From positions 62,001 through 126,000 of the forward strand of contig JAMLIR010000006.1 of assembly GCA_023954045.1 (NCBI GenBank): a DNA stretch of 64,000 nt, in the 5' to 3' direction. Position 1 is the first letter of the stretch. Every line of letters starts with the position of its first letter. Below the pieces are notes generated by a model. It did not search any database. It saw only the letters and a program-made list of their open reading frames with translations, and had not been told where the DNA came from. The translations under genes and the position numbers were made by a program. Source of the DNA: Burkholderiaceae bacterium. GTDB lineage: Bacteria; Pseudomonadota; Gammaproteobacteria; Burkholderiales; Burkholderiaceae_E. Positions 35,446-44,163 of this stretch are shown here, piece after piece.

Positions 35446-36321
35446 TCAAGCAGCCAGCAGTTGTCGCGAGTAGCGGTCCATCAGCGCCTTGGTGCTGCGG
35501 ATGTTGGCGCGACTGGAGGCGCCGAATACCACCGACTTGATCTGCGGGCGCTCGCAGATCCACTTGATGGCCTCTTCGGGCGCAATGGCTCCCGACGCGA
35601 AGACGGACATCGCGATCGCGCGAAACTGCCGCTCCCGCAGCGCGTGCTCGTAGGCGTCGATGCCCCCGCACATGCGGAACCCGATCTTGTTGATGTTCGA
35701 GCAGACGATCGGGTTTTCGATGCCGACCTCGTCGAGCACGTCCAGCAGCATCGGCAGGTTCATCGTGATGAAGCCGGGCTCGGCGTCGTAGCGCGACCTG
35801 ACGTGGCTGGCGAAGATCCGGAAGGCCTCCTTGAAGCCCAGGCCGAGAAGGAAATCGACGACCACGTTCTGCAGGAAGATCACCGGGGTCTTCAGGCCCT
35901 GGAACATCTTCATCTCGGCATCGATCAGCAGCGTCGTGACGCCCTCGATGTCCTTCTTCGCGAGCGACATCCCGCCGCGCATCGCCGCATCGAGCAGCCC
36001 TTCGTCCGGCAGGAAGCGCTTGACCGCGCCCAGCATCCCGTAGTCGGTCATCGCGTTGGCGTACTTGTGCGCATACGGCATGCACGGGTAGAAGAGGAAG
36101 TCGCGGTAGCGCGCCGGGTTCGCGCGCACGTGCGCGGCGATCTCGGCGATGCGGTCGTGCGTGGTGCACATGAACGTGCGGATGCCTTCGTCGTAGGCAG
36201 TGTCCAGCACGTCGATGATCGCCTGCGTGTCCTGGAAGCGCATCGCCTGCGCCCGCGCCTTCTCCTCGGACATGTGGTTCACGCCGAAGAACTGGTTGTC
36301 CCCGAAAAGCAGCCTGTCCAT
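35446..36321 (-). CDS. Unassigned barrel-like enzyme in polysaccharide operon
   Basis: I do not recognise a named family for this 291-residue soluble protein. Sequence features suggest a TIM-barrel-like enzyme distantly reminiscent of aldo/keto reductases. These include LLFGDNQFFGVNHMSEEKA at the start, AIIDVLDTAYDEGIRTFMCTTHDRI, PVIFLQNVVVDFLLGLG and a late KSVVFGASSRANI that resembles an NADP-binding end region. No canonical Asp-Tyr-Lys-His tetrad is obvious. The ATG shares one base with the stop of the preceding dehydrogenase gene. It is probably an isomerase, aldolase or reductase acting with its two neighbours. Confidence 0.6.
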   Translation of the reverse strand: MDRLLFGDNQFFGVNHMSEEKARAQAMRFQDTQAIIDVLDTAYDEGIRTFMCTTHDRIAEIAAHVRANPARYRDFLFYPCMPYAHKYANAMTDYGMLGAVKRFLPDEGLLDAAMRGGMSLAKKDIEGVTTLLIDAEMKMFQGLKTPVIFLQNVVVDFLLGLGFKEAFRIFASHVRSRYDAEPGFITMNLPMLLDVLDEVGIENPIVCSNINKIGFRMCGGIDAYEHALRERQFRAIAMSVFASGAIAPEEAIKWICERPQIKSVVFGASSRANIRSTKALMDRYSRQLLAA

Positions 36322-37424
36322 CACTTCACTCCCACGGCCGGCCGCAGCCAGGACAGCCATCCCGTTCGCCTGGGGGCCGGCGCGCGCCTGCTGCGCTCGG
36401 TTCGCGGCCCGGCCTCGGCATCGGCGATCATTGCCGCAATGACCATGTCCGTGACCGCGGCGCTGCGGAAAGAGTTGACGTTCTCGGGGTCGCGCGCGGC
36501 GACCCGCCGAACGAAGTAGTCGAGTTGCGCCGAGTACTCCTCGCCGCGCACGTAGAACCAGACCGGCGGCGTCATGTCGGTCGTGTAGCGCACGTTCCAG
36601 CCCAACCGGTAACCCTCGGGCGCGGTCGCCCCGTCGCGCAGGTACACCTGGCACTCCTGCCGGTCGGCGTAGATGCGGCCGGCCGTGCCCCAGATCGTGA
36701 GCTGCGTGCTCATCTTCCGGAACGACTCGTCGCTCCAGTTCACCGAGATCTGGGCGGTCTTTCCGCCGTCGAAATACAGCGTCCCGTAGACCTCGTCCTC
36801 GGTGTCTCGCGAGAAAACCTTGTTCAGCGCCGTTCCGCCGACGCTGCTCGGGGCACCGAAATACCAGTTGACCAGGTTGATCGGGTGGGCCGCGTAATCG
36901 TAGAGGCAGCCGCCGCCTTCCGAACGCTGGGTGCGCCAGGTCGAACCCTTCGGCTTGAGGACCACCGGCCCGTAGGCCTCGGCCTTCACGTGGGTGACCT
37001 CCCCGATCGCGCCCATGTCGAGCAGTCGCTTGACCTCCTGGAACGCGGCCACGAACCGGTAGTGATAGCCGACCTGGTTCACGAGACCCTTGGCTTCGGC
37101 AAGCGCGGCGAGTTCGTCGCCTTCGGCCGGATCGAGCACGAACGGCTTCTCGCAGAACACGTGCAGGCCGCGATCCAGTGCCGCGCGCACCATTCCGGCG
37201 TGCAGGCGCGACGGCGTCGAGATCAGGACGGCGTCCAGGCCGGCCTCGGCCAGCATCTCGGGGTAACCGGTGAAGGTACGCACGCCGGTGTACTTGCCGA
37301 GGACATCGACCACGTAGCCCGCCGGGTCGCAGACCGCGGCGACTTCGACGTCAGGATGGGCCTTGATCATCGCCAGGTGGGACAGTCCCATCTTGCCAAG
37401 ACCGGCGACACCGACTCGGATCAT
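36321..37424 (-). CDS. Gfo/Idh/MocA-family oxidoreductase
   Basis: This 367-residue NAD(P)-dependent dehydrogenase probably acts on a sugar or sugar nucleotide. The Rossmann motif is VGVAGLGKMGLSH (residues 4-16). The family lysine lies in CEKPFVLDP (Lys93), and a C-terminal-domain motif GGGCLYDYAAHPINLVNWYFG carries the conserved histidine. It is the first gene of the leftward trio and shares a base with the next ATG (TGATG). The 271-bp gap upstream, up to the divergent glycosyltransferase, should hold its promoter. WlbA/WbpB-like sugar oxidation before transamination is a reasonable guess given the aminotransferase partner. Confidence 0.82.
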   Translation of the reverse strand: MIRVGVAGLGKMGLSHLAMIKAHPDVEVAAVCDPAGYVVDVLGKYTGVRTFTGYPEMLAEAGLDAVLISTPSRLHAGMVRAALDRGLHVFCEKPFVLDPAEGDELAALAEAKGLVNQVGYHYRFVAAFQEVKRLLDMGAIGEVTHVKAEAYGPVVLKPKGSTWRTQRSEGGGCLYDYAAHPINLVNWYFGAPSSVGGTALNKVFSRDTEDEVYGTLYFDGGKTAQISVNWSDESFRKMSTQLTIWGTAGRIYADRQECQVYLRDGATAPEGYRLGWNVRYTTDMTPPVWFYVRGEEYSAQLDYFVRRVAARDPENVNSFRSAAVTDMVIAAMIADAEAGPRTERSRRAPAPRRTGWLSWLRPAVGVK

Positions 37425-37695
37425 TCACAGACTCCGCTGAGGAAACGATGCTTCATGTTGCGTCGCATTCTGCCATTGTTGCATTGGGCCCCTCGGGGGA
37501 GTATGTCAGATGCCACACTGGTGCCGGCCTCGCGACGGAAGGACGGGGCCCCGGCAGCCGACGAACGGGCCCCCGATGGCTGCTGTGTATCATTGCGGTG
37601 GAACGCTGCGGACTGCCGACAATCTCACGGCGCCCGATCCGGCGCCGTGCAAGACTGCGCATCCTCACGATGCCGCTGCAGCGGCCCGAGTTGCG

Positions 37696-39030
37696 ATGCC
37701 AGGATTCGCGAGAACCCCGATCGACTTTCGACCGTCCCGAAGAGAATCGTCGGCCGAGCTCGACGAGCGTGCGGCCGCGGCGAACAGCGGCCGCCTTCGA
37801 TTCCTCTTCGCGACGGCCGAGACCCACCCGACCCACCGTGCCGACGTCCGCGTGCTGTTCGGGAAGTACCTGCCAGAACTGGGTATCGGCACCGACCTTG
37901 TCGCTGTCTGCACCGACTCGCCCGCCCCACATCGCTGGGGTGGCGGCCGACTGATTTCCCGACACGCCCGCTCCGCATTGGGCGGGATGCTCGCGGATGC
38001 AGCGCTACAGGTCTCGCTGCTGTGGCGGTGCCGCCGAGGCTACGATGGACTGATCGTCCGGGACAAGCCGTTCCTGGGCATGTTGGGGCTTGCCGCGGCA
38101 AGACTCGCCAGGATCCCGTTCTTCTACTGGATGTCCTTCCCGATGCCGGAGTCCGATCTGGCAATTTCCGGCAGTAGCGACGGCAGTGTGCGCGCTGCGC
38201 GCAGGGTCTACAAATGGATGCGGGGCCGCGCGGGGACCTTCGCGCTGTATCGGCTGATCCTTCCGTCGGCGGACCACGTGTTCGTGCAGTCGCCGCTGAT
38301 GCTCGAGCACGCGCGCGCCAGGGGCCTGCGCCATGCGCGGGTCTCGGCCGTACCGATGGGGGTGGACCTGGACGCCCTGCCCGGCGGACGAGGCGCGTCC
38401 GGGGGGGTGCCGTCGGGAAGGCGCGTTGCCGTCTATCTCGGCACCCTCAGCATGCTTCGTCGCCGCGAGCTCGAGACCATGATCGACGCGGCACTCGAGG
38501 TCGAGAAGACGTACCCGGAGTTCGAGTTGCTGGTCATTGGCGAGTCCGAGTCGGCGGACGAGAAGGGGTGGCTACAACGTTACGCCGAAGCACGGGGGGC
38601 GACGCGCTGCGTCCGATTCCTGGGCTGGGTGCCTTACGACAAGGGTCTGAGGCTGGCCAGCGAAGCGTCGGTCGGCGTGTCGCCGGTACCCAGGGGTGAG
38701 TTGTTCGACATGGGATCGCCCACCAAGGCGATCGAGTACATGGCTTTGCGCCTGCCCGTCGTCTGCAACGACCAACCGGATCAGGCGCAAGTGATCCGCG
38801 ACAGTGGCGGCGGATTCTGCGTCGACCTGAGCCCCGCCGCCTTCGCCGCTGCGATCGTCCAGCTGCTGCGCGATCCCGATAGCGCGGTCCGGATGGGTTC
38901 GGCGGGACATGACTGGGTACGTCAGCACCGCGATTACCGTCGTCTGGCCGCGGAAGTTGCGGCCACGCTACGCTCGGGGTGCCAACTCCGGGAAGCTTCC
39001 GCAGGCCGTCGGCTCCCGCCCGCCGACTGA
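37696..39030 (+). CDS. Glycosyltransferase family 4 (GT-B) enzyme
   Basis: This 444-residue retaining GT-B transferase adds a sugar to the growing repeat unit at the cytoplasmic membrane. It has an N-terminal acceptor domain (FLFATAETHPTHRADVRVLFG) and a donor domain with RVAVYLGTLSMLRRRELETMIDAA. The C-terminal donor-binding motif is GSPTKAIEYMALRLPVVCNDQPDQ. ATG 37696 is a compromise: the frame is open to 37510 with further ATGs, and the extra N-terminal sequence looks non-coding. It opens a rightward series of polymer assembly genes. Donor and acceptor are unknown. Confidence 0.8.
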   Translation: MPGFARTPIDFRPSRRESSAELDERAAAANSGRLRFLFATAETHPTHRADVRVLFGKYLPELGIGTDLVAVCTDSPAPHRWGGGRLISRHARSALGGMLADAALQVSLLWRCRRGYDGLIVRDKPFLGMLGLAAARLARIPFFYWMSFPMPESDLAISGSSDGSVRAARRVYKWMRGRAGTFALYRLILPSADHVFVQSPLMLEHARARGLRHARVSAVPMGVDLDALPGGRGASGGVPSGRRVAVYLGTLSMLRRRELETMIDAALEVEKTYPEFELLVIGESESADEKGWLQRYAEARGATRCVRFLGWVPYDKGLRLASEASVGVSPVPRGELFDMGSPTKAIEYMALRLPVVCNDQPDQAQVIRDSGGGFCVDLSPAAFAAAIVQLLRDPDSAVRMGSAGHDWVRQHRDYRRLAAEVAATLRSGCQLREASAGRRLPPAD

Positions 39031-39069
39031 CAGCCCTGGACTTCCCCCATCGTCCGACCGCCAGCCAGC

Positions 39070-40143
39070 ATGTGGGACACTATCAAGGACGTTGCATTGC
39101 AGCATCACGAAGCGGGAACGGTTTCCCGGGAATTTCCACGTAGCGGACGGACAGTGACCCCCCGAATCGCCTTTGTGATCATGTCGGCGGTACATTCGGC
39201 CGCGGCAGTCGGCGAGCTCGCGCGCGCATTGGCGCCGCATCGGGTCTTGATCCATCACGACTTCGCGCAGACGCCCGGGTTCGCGGCCGATGCGCACAAC
39301 GCGGTCTTCGTTCCGGATCCGAAGCGCACAGGCTGGGCCTGCTGGGGCTTCAGCGAGGGCATCTTCCACTCGCTGCAGTACGCGCTCCAGAACCATGAGT
39401 TCGACTACCTGCAACTGCTTAGCCCCACCTGCCTGCCCATCAAGCCGCTGGCTGAACTGGAGTCGCACCTGGCCTCGTCGGACGTCGAAGCCAACTTCGA
39501 CTTTGTCGACCTTTTCGAGGACCGCGACGCGTTCATGACCGTCGGCTACCGCGCGTTCACGCCGGAGCAGTCGCTGCGCCACCGGATCCTTTGCCGCCTG
39601 TCGTCGGTGTACTTCGGTGCAGGCAGCGCGATGCGGCCCGTGGCCGGCGTCCAGCTGCGGACCGGGTTTGCGCACAGCGCAAGCGGCCGGATGACGCTCG
39701 GGGCGCGGGCCGCGCTGGCTGCCACACAGCTGTACAGCCACCGTGCAATCGGACGCCACATCTTCGACGAGAAGTTCCGACCCTGCTTCGGCTCGGTCTG
39801 GTTCGGGGCGCGGCGTGAAGTCGTGGCCGACATCGTCGAGCGGTTCCATGACCCCGAACTGCAGAGGTGGTTCAGCAGGCTGCGGATTGCGGACGAATTC
39901 CTCGTTCCGACGCTGCTGCGCAACAGCGGTGCGCGACGCGGCCCGGGCAACCACCTGATCAGCGACTTCGTCGACGCCAATCCGGTCTGGTTCGTCGAGC
40001 AGGACCTCCCACGGCTGCGCGAGTCCCGCGCGTTCTTCGCCCGCAAGTTTCGCGACGACCCGTCCGACCCGGTCCGGCGCCGGGTGCTGGACGAACTGGT
40101 CGCCGCAGGGCGCTCGCGGGAGGCAGTACTCTCCGATGCCTGA
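39070..40143 (+). CDS. GT14 (beta-1,6-GlcNAc / core-2 branching family) glycosyltransferase
   Basis: This 357-residue protein is similar to family 14 glycosyltransferases, which in animals are the core-2/I-branching enzymes and in bacteria are scattered among polysaccharide loci. Visible landmarks are VLIHHDF, FDYLQLLSPTCLPIKPL (the LLSGxDYPI equivalent), FGSVWFGARREVVADIVE (the GSQWF equivalent) and ADEFLVPTLLRNS. No transmembrane anchor or signal is present, so it should act in the cytoplasm. The N-terminal 28 residues may be spurious, since a GTG at 39154 would start at MTPRIAFVIMS. It probably forms a branch in the repeat unit. Confidence 0.78.
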   Translation: MWDTIKDVALQHHEAGTVSREFPRSGRTVTPRIAFVIMSAVHSAAAVGELARALAPHRVLIHHDFAQTPGFAADAHNAVFVPDPKRTGWACWGFSEGIFHSLQYALQNHEFDYLQLLSPTCLPIKPLAELESHLASSDVEANFDFVDLFEDRDAFMTVGYRAFTPEQSLRHRILCRLSSVYFGAGSAMRPVAGVQLRTGFAHSASGRMTLGARAALAATQLYSHRAIGRHIFDEKFRPCFGSVWFGARREVVADIVERFHDPELQRWFSRLRIADEFLVPTLLRNSGARRGPGNHLISDFVDANPVWFVEQDLPRLRESRAFFARKFRDDPSDPVRRRVLDELVAAGRSREAVLSDA

Positions 40144-40261
40144 GTCAGTCGCGCGCCGAGCGACCGGAAGCGCCGTGATCTATTGCCTTGCCCGATCACT
40201 GGTGCGCTCGGAGAATCTCTATCATTAACGACCGGCTCGATCTTTCAATCCCGGAAACGCC

Positions 40262-41686
40262 ATGCACCTGGGTCTGTTCCTTCGAATCCTCCGATCGCGC
40301 TTCGGGCTCATTCTGTCGATCCTTGCGATCACGCTTGCCTCCGCGGCAGCGGCGAGCTTTCTGATGCCGAAGGTCTACGCCCCGTCGGCCGTCCTGTTCG
40401 TCGACGTCAAGTCGCTCGATCCCGTCCTCGGCGGCACGGTCAATTCGCCGCAGACGGTCCGGGGCCAGCTGGCCACGCAGGTGGAGATCATCCAGAGCGA
40501 CCGCGTCGTGCACGGGGTGATCCGCGAGATCGGTCTGGACAAGCGACCGGACATTGTCCAGGCATGGATGAAGGACACGGACGGCCAGGGCGATATCGTG
40601 AGCTGGCTCGCAAAAGGGATGCTGAAGCGACTTTCGGTCACGCCGTCCAACGAGGGTTCGACGCTGACGATCAGCTACGAGAGCACCGACCCCCAGGCCG
40701 CCACGGACATCACGAACGCGTTCGCGCGCCACTACATCCGGGCGACACTGTCGTTGCGGGCCGCACCGGCCAAGGAGAGCGCCGACTACTTCGAAAAGCA
40801 GGTCGAGGTCTACCGCCAGCGCCTGCGCGAAGCCCAGAAGAAGATGTCGGCCTTCCAGCAAGCCAGCGGAATCGTCGCGACCGACGAGCGCCTCGACATC
40901 GAGAACCAGCGTCTCCAGGAGCTTTCGTCGCAGCTGGTGGCAATCCAGTCCCAGGCCAGCGAGAGCCGCTCGCGCCAGAATGCGATCACGAGCCAGGGAC
41001 GCGAGTCGATGCCCGAGGTGGTCCAGAACCAGCTGGTGCAGTCGCTGAAGTCGGAGCTCGGACGCGCCGAGGCGAAGCTGCAGGAACTCTCGTCACGGCT
41101 CGGCCCGAACCACCCCCAATACCAGAGCGCGGAAGCCGAAGTGCAGGTCTTGCGCTCTCGGCTGAACGCCGAAATCGACAAGGTGTCGCGCAGCATTCTC
41201 GCCAACTCGCAGATCAATGTTCAGCGCGAGAGCGAGATCCGGCGCGCGCTCGACGTACAGCGCACCCGCGTGCTGCAAATGAAGAAGGATCGGGACCAGC
41301 TCACAGGCCTGGAACGCGAAGTGGCAGACGCCCAAAAGGCCCTGGACCTGGTTTCCCAGCGACTCACCCAGACCAATCTCGAGAGCCAGGCGCCCCAGTC
41401 GAACGTCAGCATCCTCGCCCCGGCGCTGGTACCGTCCGAGCCGGCGCGGCCGAAGCCGGTGCTGAACATGGTGGTCGGCGCCTTCGTCGGACTGCTGCTC
41501 GGACTGCTCGCGGCGCTGTCGATCGAGACCTTCAAGCGCCCGGTGCGCACGGCAGACGACCTGCTCCAGACGCTCGAATTGCCCGTGTTGGCCGTCCTGC
41601 CGCCTGCGGGTACCCGCCGCGCGCAGCGATTGATTGGCAGCACCGGACCCACGATCACGCCGCCGAGCCTGCGGCTGGGCAACTAG
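40262..41686 (+). CDS. epsF: EpsF/GumC-like chain-length determinant (Wzz/PCP family)
   Basis: This 474-residue inner-membrane co-polymerase controls exopolysaccharide length. A transmembrane helix at about 13-36 is followed by a Wzz domain (YAPSAVLFVDVKSLDPVLGG, ATQVEIIQSDRVVHGVIREIGL). A long coiled coil spans about 170-370, and a second membrane helix lies at about 400-420 (GAFVGLLLGLLAALSIETF), preceded by a Pro-rich PSEPARPKP motif. The arrangement and the following EpsG-like kinase gene match EpsF of methanolan-type loci. The kinase gene starts 14 bp after its stop. Confidence 0.87.
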   Translation: MHLGLFLRILRSRFGLILSILAITLASAAAASFLMPKVYAPSAVLFVDVKSLDPVLGGTVNSPQTVRGQLATQVEIIQSDRVVHGVIREIGLDKRPDIVQAWMKDTDGQGDIVSWLAKGMLKRLSVTPSNEGSTLTISYESTDPQAATDITNAFARHYIRATLSLRAAPAKESADYFEKQVEVYRQRLREAQKKMSAFQQASGIVATDERLDIENQRLQELSSQLVAIQSQASESRSRQNAITSQGRESMPEVVQNQLVQSLKSELGRAEAKLQELSSRLGPNHPQYQSAEAEVQVLRSRLNAEIDKVSRSILANSQINVQRESEIRRALDVQRTRVLQMKKDRDQLTGLEREVADAQKALDLVSQRLTQTNLESQAPQSNVSILAPALVPSEPARPKPVLNMVVGAFVGLLLGLLAALSIETFKRPVRTADDLLQTLELPVLAVLPPAGTRRAQRLIGSTGPTITPPSLRLGN

Positions 41687-41700
41687 CTCGGGATCAGCAG

Positions 41701-42627
41701 ATGAAAGATACGGGAACGCTCCAACAGGTCGTGCCGGCCGCTCCCTCCGGGCCGAAGCCCGCTGCGTCGTCCGCTCGGACGGTCGCCCCGCTCCGAACGT
41801 CGATGACCATCGGCGAGATCCTCGTCGCCGGGCAGAAGATGACCCGGGAACAGGTCGAAAAGGTGCTCGAGGCGCAGAAGACCAGCGACCTGAGGTTCGG
41901 CGAAATTGCGGTGGGATTCGGATTCGTGAAGCGCAAGGACGTCGACCAAGCGCTCGCAATCCAGTTCGGATATTCGTCGGGCGAGACGAACCCGGCGGTG
42001 CCATCGCAGCTCACGGCGGCAGTGACGCCGACCGCACCCTTTGCCGAGGCGCTGCGCGGCCTGCGCAGCCAGTTGATGATGCGCTGGTTCGACGGTACAC
42101 CGGGGCAGACAACGCTGGCCATCACCAGCGTGGACCGCGGCGACGGAAAAAGCTTCGTTGCAGCGAACCTGGGCGTCGTGTTCTCGCAACTCGGCGAACG
42201 CACCCTGATCATCGATGCCGACCTGCGGCATTCGACGCAGCACGCGCTGTTCGGGCTGCGCAACCGGATGGGGCTGTCGGGGATCCTCAGCGGGCGCGCC
42301 GGATTCGAGGAGATCGCCCAGATCGAGCATTTCCCGAAGCTGGCGGTGCTACCCTCGGGCCCCCAACCGCCCAATCCGCTGGAGCTGCTCGGGCGCGACG
42401 AGTTCGGATTGCTGCTGAACGAGCTCTCCAGCCAGTTCGACGTCATCCTGATCGACACCCCATCGGCGCAGCAGGCAGCGGACGCCCAGGTGATCGCGCA
42501 GCGCGCGCGCGGCGCCCTGATCGTGGGACGCAAGGACCACACCAAGAGTTCGGAGATCGCCCAGCTCGCATCGATCCTGTCGAGTTCCGGTGTCACCCTC
42601 CTGGGCGCGACCTTGAACGAGTACTGA
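41701..42627 (+). CDS. epsG: EpsG-like polysaccharide co-polymerase ATPase / tyrosine kinase
   Basis: This 308-residue cytoplasmic partner of EpsF has an N-terminal region of about 100 residues (TIGEILVAGQKMTREQVEKVLEAQ, similar to type II secretion E-type N-domains). A BY-kinase-like ATPase domain follows, with Walker A SVDRGDGKSF, Walker A' TLIIDADLR and DVILIDTPSAQQAADAQ. The C-terminus has only one tyrosine (LNEY) instead of a tyrosine cluster, so autophosphorylation may be limited or absent. ATG 41701 is taken because it follows EpsF closely. An in-frame extension across the EpsF gene was rejected. Confidence 0.85.
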   Translation: MKDTGTLQQVVPAAPSGPKPAASSARTVAPLRTSMTIGEILVAGQKMTREQVEKVLEAQKTSDLRFGEIAVGFGFVKRKDVDQALAIQFGYSSGETNPAVPSQLTAAVTPTAPFAEALRGLRSQLMMRWFDGTPGQTTLAITSVDRGDGKSFVAANLGVVFSQLGERTLIIDADLRHSTQHALFGLRNRMGLSGILSGRAGFEEIAQIEHFPKLAVLPSGPQPPNPLELLGRDEFGLLLNELSSQFDVILIDTPSAQQAADAQVIAQRARGALIVGRKDHTKSSEIAQLASILSSSGVTLLGATLNEY

Positions 42628-42642
42628 GAGGGCGAGCCGACG

Positions 42643-44163
42643 ATGCTGTTTCGGCTCGAGAACCGCCTCGGCGAACTGCGTGCAGACACACTGACCGCTG
42701 CTGCAATCGTGGCGGCATTCGGTGCGGCGGGCCTGATCGCGGGCTACGTGATCGCTTCCGGAAAGCCCATCCCGATCGCGCTGACCCTCGGGACCGTCGC
42801 GGGGATCGCGTTGCTCGGCGCCCTCCCGCTGGTGATCTGGATCATTCTCGCCGGCGTGCTGCTGATCAGCGGGCCAGTGGTGATGTTCGTGCCCGAACTG
42901 GAGAAGGCGGGGTGGGTCTTCGCGCTTCTGGGCTTCTTCCTGACCGGCGCCGCCATGCTGTATTCGGCCGTGGGCCGTCAGCGGTTCGATCGACCGCTGC
43001 CCGCTTTCGTGGTCATGATGATCCTGCTGTTCGTCTACGGCCTGGTTTCGATGGCATACTCCGACGGTCCGATCATGGAAGGGGTCAGGGCCGGGAAGCG
43101 CTATTTCCAGTTCTTCGGTCTGCTGTTCATCCTGGCGGTGGTCCCGTTCCCGCTTGGCCTCGTGCGACGCTGGTGGTGGTTCCTGGTCGCCCTCGCGATG
43201 GTGCAGCTGCCGTTTGCCGCGTACCAGCGGTTCGTGCTGGCTCCGATGCTCGAGGGCCGGCCGTACGTGTTTCCGCTGGACGTCGTGGTCGGAACGATGG
43301 AGGGGTCGCTTACCGGGGGCGGCAGCAGCAGCGTGATGGCGTTGCTTCTGGTCTTCGTGCTGTCGTACCTGATCGCCGCCTACCGCGAGGGAATCCTGCC
43401 GATGCGCCGGCTTCTCCTGCTCGCGACTCTCGTCGCCGCGCCGATGCCGCTCGGCGAAGTGAACTTGCTGGTCGTCCTGCTGCCGCTGGCGCTGGTCACC
43501 GTGCACTTCGATCTCATCAGGCGCCGGCCGTTCCGGTTCGCGCTGATCGCGGTGCTGGCTCTGGTGCTGATTGCCATAACCGGATGGGCATACCTCGCCA
43601 TCAATGCCCAGCCCGGCCAGTCCGTGGCGGGCACGATCGAGGCGATCATCGCTTACAACTTCGGCTCGACCGGCTACTACGGCGGCAACAGTCTCAACAG
43701 GACCACGGTCTACTCGTACTGGCTGCAGCACCAGAGCCTCTCCGACCCGGTGAGCCTCTTCTTCGGCCACGGTCTGGGAAGCGCGTTCGGCGGCGTTGGC
43801 GAGCCGAACCCAGGTCACATGGATCAGGCGCACGCGCACAAGTTCATCGGCCTGACGGCTGCGTCGTCGGTGCTGTGGGACCTCGGCCTCGTCGGTCTGG
43901 TGCTTCTCGTGGGACTGAACCTGTCGGCTGCGCACTACGCGGCAAGACTCACCGCGTTGGCCCGGCCCGGCTTCGACCGCGCCTCGTGCCGCGCACTCAA
44001 TACAATGACGCTGATGCTGCTGGCCATGCTTTTCTACTCGAATGCGCCGATCGGAGTGCCGAGTCTGGAGGTCCTGATGGCGCTTAGCATCGGACTCATC
44101 GCTTGGCGCTGGCGCTCTGCTCCGCGCGAGAGCCGCGCATACGGCGAGCACCGTGCCGCATGA
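42643..44163 (+). CDS. O-antigen ligase/polymerase (Wzy)-like membrane protein
   Basis: This 506-residue polytopic protein has about eleven or twelve hydrophobic helices and a large periplasmic loop (about 330-410, containing NSLNRTTVYSYWLQHQSL and FFGHGLGSAFGG). That layout is the Wzy/WaaL one. It is expected to polymerise undecaprenyl-linked repeat units in the periplasm. It starts 15 bp after the EpsG-like gene, and its end overlaps the flippase gene by 11 bases. WaaL-type ligation cannot be excluded, but the location between co-polymerase and flippase genes favours polymerase. Confidence 0.78.
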   Translation: MLFRLENRLGELRADTLTAAAIVAAFGAAGLIAGYVIASGKPIPIALTLGTVAGIALLGALPLVIWIILAGVLLISGPVVMFVPELEKAGWVFALLGFFLTGAAMLYSAVGRQRFDRPLPAFVVMMILLFVYGLVSMAYSDGPIMEGVRAGKRYFQFFGLLFILAVVPFPLGLVRRWWWFLVALAMVQLPFAAYQRFVLAPMLEGRPYVFPLDVVVGTMEGSLTGGGSSSVMALLLVFVLSYLIAAYREGILPMRRLLLLATLVAAPMPLGEVNLLVVLLPLALVTVHFDLIRRRPFRFALIAVLALVLIAITGWAYLAINAQPGQSVAGTIEAIIAYNFGSTGYYGGNSLNRTTVYSYWLQHQSLSDPVSLFFGHGLGSAFGGVGEPNPGHMDQAHAHKFIGLTAASSVLWDLGLVGLVLLVGLNLSAAHYAARLTALARPGFDRASCRALNTMTLMLLAMLFYSNAPIGVPSLEVLMALSIGLIAWRWRSAPRESRAYGEHRAA

